64,000 nt of DNA from Bradyrhizobium arachidis. Lineage in GTDB: Bacteria; Pseudomonadota; Alphaproteobacteria; Rhizobiales; Xanthobacteraceae. Shown here in pieces: positions 58,013 to 64,000 of this stretch. Both the position numbers and the translations under genes were made by a program. Location of the stretch: contig NZ_CP077970.1 of the NCBI RefSeq assembly GCF_024758505.1, positions 7,440,001 to 7,504,000 of the forward strand, read 5' to 3'. A model generated the notes under the pieces. The model was not told the DNA's origin and ran no database searches. It worked only from the letters and a program-made list of their open reading frames with translations. The stretch's first letter is position 1; each line of letters opens with the position of its first letter.

Positions 58013-59256
58013 CTGGTAGCTTCGCCGCAGCAGGCCTGAATCGCGTCGAGCACGCAAATTAACAATCGTGGCTGGTGCAAAGTGATGTGCAACTGTTGCT
58101 TTCGTGCTGCGTCTTCGTCCCATAGGGGCGGCGAACCAATGGGAGCCTGCGATAGCCGGCCCACTCGGCAGCTAATCTTGACGACGCCGGACGACAGAGG
58201 GCCTGTGCGCCACAAATAACGTGGCGCGCCGGGCGTGGACGATGTTTGGTTGATGACGCAATGCATGGCGTGGCAGAGCGCGCCTGCGGCTCTCGTTACA
58301 ACGCCATTTAAATAGTGGAGCCCACGGGCTGGAAGCGGGCGCTTCAATCCGAGCAGGAGTATCGAGCCGCAAAAGAATACCGCTGGCTACGATGCCCATG
58401 GAACAAGCAGCTCCGCGAAATAAAGGCGATAAATCCCGTAAGATACCGGTGTCATCGCGTCAGGGGTGGCGCGAGAGGCCTCTTGTTGTTGATTTTAATG
58501 CATTAATCATTAAATGCGGGTGCGCAAATAAATAAATGGACTGGCGAAATAGTTTAATTTAGATTTAAATTTAATCGGGGGGGCAAATGATCGTGATCGG
58601 TCCTGATCACGGACGTCGCTCCTGAGCCGAAGAATACTGCAGATCGAAAATTGCAAACGTGTGCGGACCGAGGACCGCACACGAATGGCAGGGGGATACA
58701 GCTCTAAATCTTTTCGCGTCACTTGGCAGCATTTGGCCAGATCGTCGCTACCGGACATGTCATTCGTCCGAGCGAACGCTCTTGATTTGCGTGAATTGAT
58801 TTTGCGGCGGCGCTCTCTGCTCTGCATTGGCAGACGAGGGTTGCGAATGACATGCGCGTGTTTTGTGTGGGAATCCGAAACAATATTCGACCGGGCTCAG
58901 GCGAGTTCTTCTCGGTCAGCATGTGATCCTTCGATCGCGCTAAGTGGGCCGTTTGCGAACGATCCGCCAGCCGTCGCGTACGGTTCGACGCTTGATCTCT
59001 CGCTCCTGCCAGGCCGCGACCGCGCACGCGACATCCGATTGCGCGTTCGGAGCGACGCCAGCTCCAGACAAGCTTGAGCTCGTCACATGCTTTCCTTGCA
59101 CATTTTTGAAGCCATGAGCATGACGACAGTCATGCTCGGCGGCACAGCATTTTTCTTCAGTAGTACAGGCAAGGCAGCGGCCGATCATCATCGCGCTGTT
59201 GCGCAATTTGTGCAGGTCCGTGAAGGCGGACGGCGTATCACCCGGAGGATTTAGCT
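58013..59256. other. 1.2-kb gene-poor region upstream of the VCBS giant gene
   Basis: No gene is supported here. The stretch 58480-58590 is markedly AT-rich, with the palindrome atttaaat (58563-58570) and a seven-G run (58577-58583). An inverted repeat cgtgatc / gatcacg flanks six bases at 58592-58611. The region probably holds long-range regulation of the downstream gene, or is an old insertion site. Confidence 0.5.
59116..59156 (+). other. Hairpin with downstream T-run in the leader of the VCBS gene
   Basis: A perfect 9-bp stem (gagcatgac / gtcatgctc, 59116-59124 and 59129-59137) with loop gaca is followed about 12 bases later by atttttcttc. It lies about 100 bp before the start codon and could terminate upstream transcripts or attenuate the gene. 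Confidence 0.45.
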
Positions 59257-62200
59257 ATGGCGACGCAGGCAACGGGCGGCGGCAGCACGGTTTCTTTCGG
59301 AAATACTCCGCAAGCCAACGCCGACATTTTCTCGTTCATGGAAGACGCCAGCAACATTCTCATCTTGAATGTGCTGGCAAACGATCTTGGGGGCGCCGCC
59401 AAGACGCTGTTCTCCCTGGACGACGGAACGAGCGCGCCCGCGTCCACCAAGAACTACGCACCTGCGGATTTGCTGGTCAAGGATGTGGCGTACAGCAGCG
59501 ACGCTGCCGGAATGGTCGGAACCGGTGACCACAGCGCGCTCGGTGCGCGCATCTGGATCGAATCGGACGGCACCGTTCATTACGATAAGGGCGACATCAA
59601 CGCCCAGCTTCAGGCGCTGGCGGCCGGGCAAACGCTGACTGATACATTCACCTACGCGATCCAGCTGGGCAACGGCACGCTCAGCTGGGCGACGGTGACA
59701 CTCCAGTTCAACGGCGCAAACGACTCCGTCTCCATCACATCGAGTCCGCAGAGTGGATCGGTGGTAGAAGACGCGAATGCCACGCTGGATCTGTCGGATT
59801 CGCAGAGCGCGGCCGGCACCATCAGCTTCAACGACGCCGACCTCAGCGACACGCATTCGGCCTCGTTCGTGGCGGCCTCCTCCAACACAACTGCGCTCGG
59901 CACCTTCTCGCTTGACCCTGTCAACGAGGCACCCAATGCCGCCAACGGCTCGGTGCAATGGCACTATGCGCTGAACAATTCGGCTGCTCAGCATCTAGCC
60001 GCAGGCCAGAGCGTCACCGAGAGCTTCGTGGTGACGATCAACGACGGCCACGGCTCGACGGCTACCCAGACGGTCACGGTGACCATCACCGGCACCAACG
60101 ATGCCGCGACGGTGTCTTCCGAGGCGAAATCCGTCACCGAAGGCAACGCCGCGGCTGCGCTGAACACCTCCGGACAACTGACGATTGTGGATCCCGACAC
60201 CGGCGAGGCCCATGTCGTGGCACAGGGCAACGCGCACGGGACCTACGGCGACTTCAGCATCGATGCCAATGGCGCCTGGAGCTACACCGGCAACGGCGCC
60301 CATGACGAGCTCACCGCCGGCCAGCAGGTGCAGGACCAGTTCACGGTGGTGAGCCAGGACGGCACCGCCACCGGCACCGTCACGGTGACGATCACCGGCA
60401 CCAACGACACCGCGACCGTCAGCTCGGACTCGAAGTCCGTCACCGAGGGCAACACCGCCTCCGCGCTGAACACCAGCGGCCAGCTCACCATCACCGACCC
60501 GGACACGGGCGAGGCCCACGTCGTCGCCCAGGCCAACGCGCACGGGACCTATGGCGACTTCACGATCGATGCCAACGGCGCCTGGAGCTACACCGGCAAC
60601 GGGGCGCACGACGAGCTCATCGCCGGGCAGCAGGTGCAGGACCAGTTTACGGTGACAAGCCAGGACGGCACCGCGACCGGTACGGTCACGGTGACCATTA
60701 CCGGCACCAACGACGCCGCAACCGTCTCGTCCGAGGCGAAGTCTGTCACCGAGGGCGATACTGCGACCGCGCTGAACACCTCCGGCCAGCTGACGATTGT
60801 GGATCCCGACTCGGGCGAGGCCCACGTCGTGGCCCAGACCAATGTCCACGGGACCTACGGCGACTTCAGCATCGATGCCAATGGCGCCTGGAGCTACACC
60901 GGCAACGGCGCCCATGACGAGCTCACCGCGGGCCAGCAGGTGCAGGACCAGTTTACGGTGGTGAGCCAGGACGGCACCGCCACCGGTACCGTGACGGTCA
61001 CCATCACCGGCACCAACGATGTGGCGACGGTCTCGTCGGACTCGAAGTCCGTCACCGAAGGCAACTCCGCGGCGGCGCTCAACACCAGCGGCCAGCTCAC
61101 CATCACCGACCCGGACACGGGCGAGGCCCACGTCGTGGCGCAGACCAACGCGCACGGCAGCTACGGCGACTTCACGATCGATGCCGACGGCGCCTGGAGC
61201 TACACCGGCAACGGCGCGCACAATGAGCTCACCGCCGGGCAGCAGGTGCAGGACCAGTTCACGGTGGTGAGCCAGGATGGCACCGCGACCGGTACCGTGA
61301 CGGTCACCATCACCGGCACCAACGATGTGGCGACGGTCTCGTCGGACTCGAAGTCTGTCACCGAGGGCGATACTGCCTCCGCGCTGAACACCTCCGGCCA
61401 GCTGACGATTGTGGATCCCGACTCGGGCGAGGCCCACGTCGTGGCCCAGACCAATGTCCACGGGACCTACGGCGACTTCAGCATCGATGCCAATGGCGCC
61501 TGGAGCTACACCGGCAACGGCGCCCATGACGAGCTCACCGCGGGCCAGCAGGTGCAGGACCAGTTTACGGTGGTGAGCCAGGACGGCACCGCGACCGGCA
61601 CGGTCACCATCACCATCACCGGCACCAACGATGTGGCGACGGTCTCGTCGGAGTCGAAGTCCGTCACCGAGGCCGACACCGCCGCCGCCCTCAACACCTC
61701 CGGGCAGCTCAGCATCACCGACCCGGATACGGGCGAGGCCCATGTCGTGGCGCAGAGCTACGCGCACGGCAGCTACGGCGACTTCACGATCGATGCCGAC
61801 GGGGCCTGGAGCTACACCGGCAACGGCGCCCACGATGAGCTCACCGCCGGCCAGCAGGTGCAAGACCAGTTCACCGTGACCAGCCAGGATGGCACCGCGA
61901 CCGGCACCGTCACGGTGACGATCACCGGTACCAATGATGTGGCAACCGTCAGCTCGGACTCGAAGTCCGTGACGGAGGCCGACACCGCCTCCGCGCTGAA
62001 CACCTCCGGCCAGCTGACGATTGTGGATCCCGACACGGGCGAGGCCCACGTCGTCGCCCAGACCAACGCGCACGGAACCTACGGCGACTTCAGCATCGAT
62101 GCCAACGGCGCCTGGAGCTATACCGGCAACGGCGCCCATGACGAGCTCACCGCTGGGCAACAGGTACAGGACCAGTTCACGGTGACAAGCCAGGATGGCA

Positions 62201-64000
62201 CCGCCACCGGCACGGTGACGGTGACCATCACCGGCACCAACGATGTGGCAACCGTCAGCTCGGACTCGAAGTCCGTCACCGAGGCCGATACCGCCGCCGC
62301 CCTCAACACCTCCGGGCAGCTCAGCATCACCGACCCGGACACGGGCGAGGCCCACGTCGTCGCCCAGACCAACGCGCACGGGATCTATGGCGACTTCACC
62401 ATCGATGCCGACGGCGCCTGGAGCTACACCGGCAACGGCGCCCATGACGAGCTCACCGCCGGGCAGCAGGTGCAGGACCAGTTCACGGTGGTGAGCCAGG
62501 ATGGCACCGCCACCGGTACGGTCACGGTGACCATTACCGGCACCAACGACGCCGCAACCGTCTCGTCCGAGGCGAAGTCTGTCACCGAGGGCGATACTGC
62601 GACCGCGCTGAACACCTCCGGCCAGCTGACGATTGTGGATCCCGACACCGGCGAGGCCCATGTCGTGGCGCAGACCAACGCGCACGGAACCTACGGCGAC
62701 TTCAGCATCGATGCCAATGGCGCCTGGAGCTACACCGGCAACGGCGCCCATGACGAGCTCACGGCCGGCCAGCAGGTGCAAGACCAGTTCACGGTGACCA
62801 GCCAGGACGGCACCACGACCGGCACCGTCACGGTGACGATCACCGGCACCAATGATGTGGCAACCGTCAGCTCGGACTCGAAGTCCGTCACCGAGGCCGA
62901 CACCGCCTCCGCGCTGAACACCAGCGGCCAGCTCAGCATCACAGACCCGGATACGGGCGAGGCCCATGTCGTCGCCCAGAGCAACGTCCACGGGACCTAT
63001 GGCGACTTCACCATCAATGCCAACGGCGCCTGGAGCTACGCCGGCAACAGCGCCCACGATGAGCTCACCGCCGGCCAGCAGGTGCAGGACCAGTTCACGG
63101 TGGTGAGCCAGGACGGCACCGCGAGCGGCACTGTGACGGTGACGATCACCGGTACCAATGATGCCGCGACGGTCTCGTCGGACTCCAAGTCTGTCACCGA
63201 GGCCGACACCGCGGCGGCGCTGAACACCAGCGGCCAGCTCAGCATCACAGACCCCGACACGGGCGAGGCCCACGTCGTCGCCCAGGCCAACGCGCACGGC
63301 AGCTATGGCGACTTCACGATCGATGCCAACGGCGCCTGGAGCTACGCCGGCAACGGCGCTCACAATGAGCTCACCGCCGGGCAACAGGTGCAGGACCAGT
63401 TCACGGTGGTGAGCCAGGATGGCACCGCCACCGGCATCGTGACGGTGACGATCACCGGCACCAATGATGCGGCAACCGTCAGCTCGGACTCGAAGTCCGT
63501 GACGGAGGCCGACACCGCGTCCGCGCTCAACACCTCCGGCCAACTCACCATCACCGACCCGGATACGGGCGAGGCCCATGTCGTAACCCAGACCAATGTC
63601 CACGGGACCTACGGCGACTTGAGCATCGATGCCGACGGGGCCTGGAGCTATACCGGCAACGGGGCGCATGACGAGCTCACCGCCGGGCAGCAGGTGCAGG
63701 ACCAGTTCACGGTGGTGAGCCAGGATGGCACCGCGAGCGGCACCGTGACGGTCACCATCACCGGCACCAACGATGTGGCCACGGTGTCTTCCGAGACGAA
63801 GTCCGTCACGGAAGGCGATACCGCCTCCGCGCTGAACACCTCCGGGCAACTGACGATTGTGGATCCCGACACCGGCGAGGCCCATGTCGTGGCGCAGAGC
63901 AACGTCCACGGGACCTATGGCGACTTCACCATCAATGCCAACGGCGCCTGGAGCTACACCGGCAACGGCGCCCACGATGAGCTCACCGCCGGCCAGCAGG
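59257..64000 (+). CDS. Giant VCBS-repeat protein, N-terminal part (runs off the window)
   Basis: The frame starts at the ATG of MATQATGGGSTVSFGN, with CGGAGGA seven bases upstream, and is open for 1581 codons to the window end. There is no Sec signal. Residues 1-280 hold a retention-module-like start and two divergent VCBS-type domains (NVLANDLGG, TITGTNDAA). From residue 283 come 12 complete 102-residue repeats and part of a 13th, each with VTEG or VTEA, DPDTGEAHVV, GDF-x-I-(D/N)-A-(N/D)-GAWSY and TVTVTITGTND. Such proteins are large type I-secreted adhesins or biofilm matrix proteins; the C-terminal RTX and secretion signal would lie beyond the window. A long minus-strand frame in the same DNA is a by-product. 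Confidence 0.93.
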   Translation, partial: MATQATGGGSTVSFGNTPQANADIFSFMEDASNILILNVLANDLGGAAKTLFSLDDGTSAPASTKNYAPADLLVKDVAYSSDAAGMVGTGDHSALGARIWIESDGTVHYDKGDINAQLQALAAGQTLTDTFTYAIQLGNGTLSWATVTLQFNGANDSVSITSSPQSGSVVEDANATLDLSDSQSAAGTISFNDADLSDTHSASFVAASSNTTALGTFSLDPVNEAPNAANGSVQWHYALNNSAAQHLAAGQSVTESFVVTINDGHGSTATQTVTVTITGTNDAATVSSEAKSVTEGNAAAALNTSGQLTIVDPDTGEAHVVAQGNAHGTYGDFSIDANGAWSYTGNGAHDELTAGQQVQDQFTVVSQDGTATGTVTVTITGTNDTATVSSDSKSVTEGNTASALNTSGQLTITDPDTGEAHVVAQANAHGTYGDFTIDANGAWSYTGNGAHDELIAGQQVQDQFTVTSQDGTATGTVTVTITGTNDAATVSSEAKSVTEGDTATALNTSGQLTIVDPDSGEAHVVAQTNVHGTYGDFSIDANGAWSYTGNGAHDELTAGQQVQDQFTVVSQDGTATGTVTVTITGTNDVATVSSDSKSVTEGNSAAALNTSGQLTITDPDTGEAHVVAQTNAHGSYGDFTIDADGAWSYTGNGAHNELTAGQQVQDQFTVVSQDGTATGTVTVTITGTNDVATVSSDSKSVTEGDTASALNTSGQLTIVDPDSGEAHVVAQTNVHGTYGDFSIDANGAWSYTGNGAHDELTAGQQVQDQFTVVSQDGTATGTVTITITGTNDVATVSSESKSVTEADTAAALNTSGQLSITDPDTGEAHVVAQSYAHGSYGDFTIDADGAWSYTGNGAHDELTAGQQVQDQFTVTSQDGTATGTVTVTITGTNDVATVSSDSKSVTEADTASALNTSGQLTIVDPDTGEAHVVAQTNAHGTYGDFSIDANGAWSYTGNGAHDELTAGQQVQDQFTVTSQDGTATGTVTVTITGTNDVATVSSDSKSVTEADTAAALNTSGQLSITDPDTGEAHVVAQTNAHGIYGDFTIDADGAWSYTGNGAHDELTAGQQVQDQFTVVSQDGTATGTVTVTITGTNDAATVSSEAKSVTEGDTATALNTSGQLTIVDPDTGEAHVVAQTNAHGTYGDFSIDANGAWSYTGNGAHDELTAGQQVQDQFTVTSQDGTTTGTVTVTITGTNDVATVSSDSKSVTEADTASALNTSGQLSITDPDTGEAHVVAQSNVHGTYGDFTINANGAWSYAGNSAHDELTAGQQVQDQFTVVSQDGTASGTVTVTITGTNDAATVSSDSKSVTEADTAAALNTSGQLSITDPDTGEAHVVAQANAHGSYGDFTIDANGAWSYAGNGAHNELTAGQQVQDQFTVVSQDGTATGIVTVTITGTNDAATVSSDSKSVTEADTASALNTSGQLTITDPDTGEAHVVTQTNVHGTYGDLSIDADGAWSYTGNGAHDELTAGQQVQDQFTVVSQDGTASGTVTVTITGTNDVATVSSETKSVTEGDTASALNTSGQLTIVDPDTGEAHVVAQSNVHGTYGDFTINANGAWSYTGNGAHDELTAGQQ
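60103..64000 (+). repeat. Exact 306-bp tandem coding repeats (VCBS domains)
   Basis: Unit starts fall at 60103, 60409, 60715, 61021 and so on every 306 bp to 63775, with no change in length. Units 3 and 5 are identical over 60767-60980 and 61379-61592 (214 nt). Units 3 and 9 share an identical 135-nt stretch beginning at 60676 and 62512. Confidence 0.95.

Noticed and set aside
58661..59077. 138-codon plus-strand frame upstream of the VCBS gene
   Set aside because: No ribosome site, no motif, and Arg/Ser-rich random composition.
58940..59206. Cysteine-containing minus-strand frame with a CLAC motif
   Set aside because: A strong hairpin (59116-59137) explains part of the sequence, the start lacks a ribosome site, and the rest shows no coding pattern. 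A small DUF6455-like protein is possible but not supported.
59995..63975. Very long minus-strand open frame (about 1326 codons) opposite the VCBS repeats
   Set aside because: It has the same 306-bp period and exists because GC-biased codons leave few stops on the other strand; the plus frame has the ribosome site and the VCBS motifs.
60103..64000. CRISPR-like regular repeats
   Set aside because: The 306-bp units are continuous coding sequence with VCBS motifs; there are no short repeats separated by unique spacers.

Overview
The window is GC-rich chromosomal DNA whose gene content points to an alphaproteobacterium of the Bradyrhizobium / Nitrobacteraceae type. The hints are a vanillate-demethylase-like operon with an internal GntR-type regulator, a palindromic intergenic repeat of a kind I associate with that group, many GTG starts, and a Wzx/Wzy exopolysaccharide locus. 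This placement is inference; no rRNA or tRNA gene was seen.

Layout. 1-708 is the 3' end of a sugar-type ABC transporter ATPase, and a decayed EAL-domain fragment abuts its stop codon (711-1091). A palindromic repeat (1118-1242) precedes a three-gene minus-strand operon (1269-4063: reductase, GntR regulator, Rieske oxygenase) with repeated GTATAC motifs upstream. Phosphoglucomutase, a cytochrome c, a secreted alpha/beta hydrolase, an unknown two-gene unit (7835-9456) and a membrane protein (9714-10571) follow. A single 14.2-kb minus-strand gene (10646-24865) encodes a 4739-residue RTX/VCBS repeat protein.

From about 25.5 to 54.6 kb is a large surface-polysaccharide locus. It holds an aldose-1-epimerase-like protein, four GT4-type glycosyltransferases, two Wzx-type flippases, a Wzy-like polymerase, four acyltransferase-3 membrane proteins, a polysaccharide pyruvyl transferase, a Wzc/ExoP co-polymerase with tyrosine-kinase domain, a WcaJ-type initiating sugar-phosphate transferase and a PPP phosphatase. 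Two related glycoside hydrolases are embedded in it: one with a Sec signal peptide (29397-30743), and one with no signal peptide, a 166-residue tandem repeat and an RTX-like C-terminus (34021-37932). I see no Wza-type outer-membrane exporter and no type I secretion genes.

The right end has a few small proteins, an exported FAD-dependent oxidoreductase (55517-57145), and from 59257 the start of a second giant protein made of 102-residue VCBS-like repeats at an exact 306-bp period, running off the window end.

How the genes may work together (inference): WcaJ-type initiation, GT4 elongation, acyl and pyruvyl decoration, Wzx flipping, Wzy/Wzc polymerisation, and trimming by two hydrolases in different compartments. 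The two giant repeat proteins flanking the locus could be matrix or adhesion proteins acting with the polymer.
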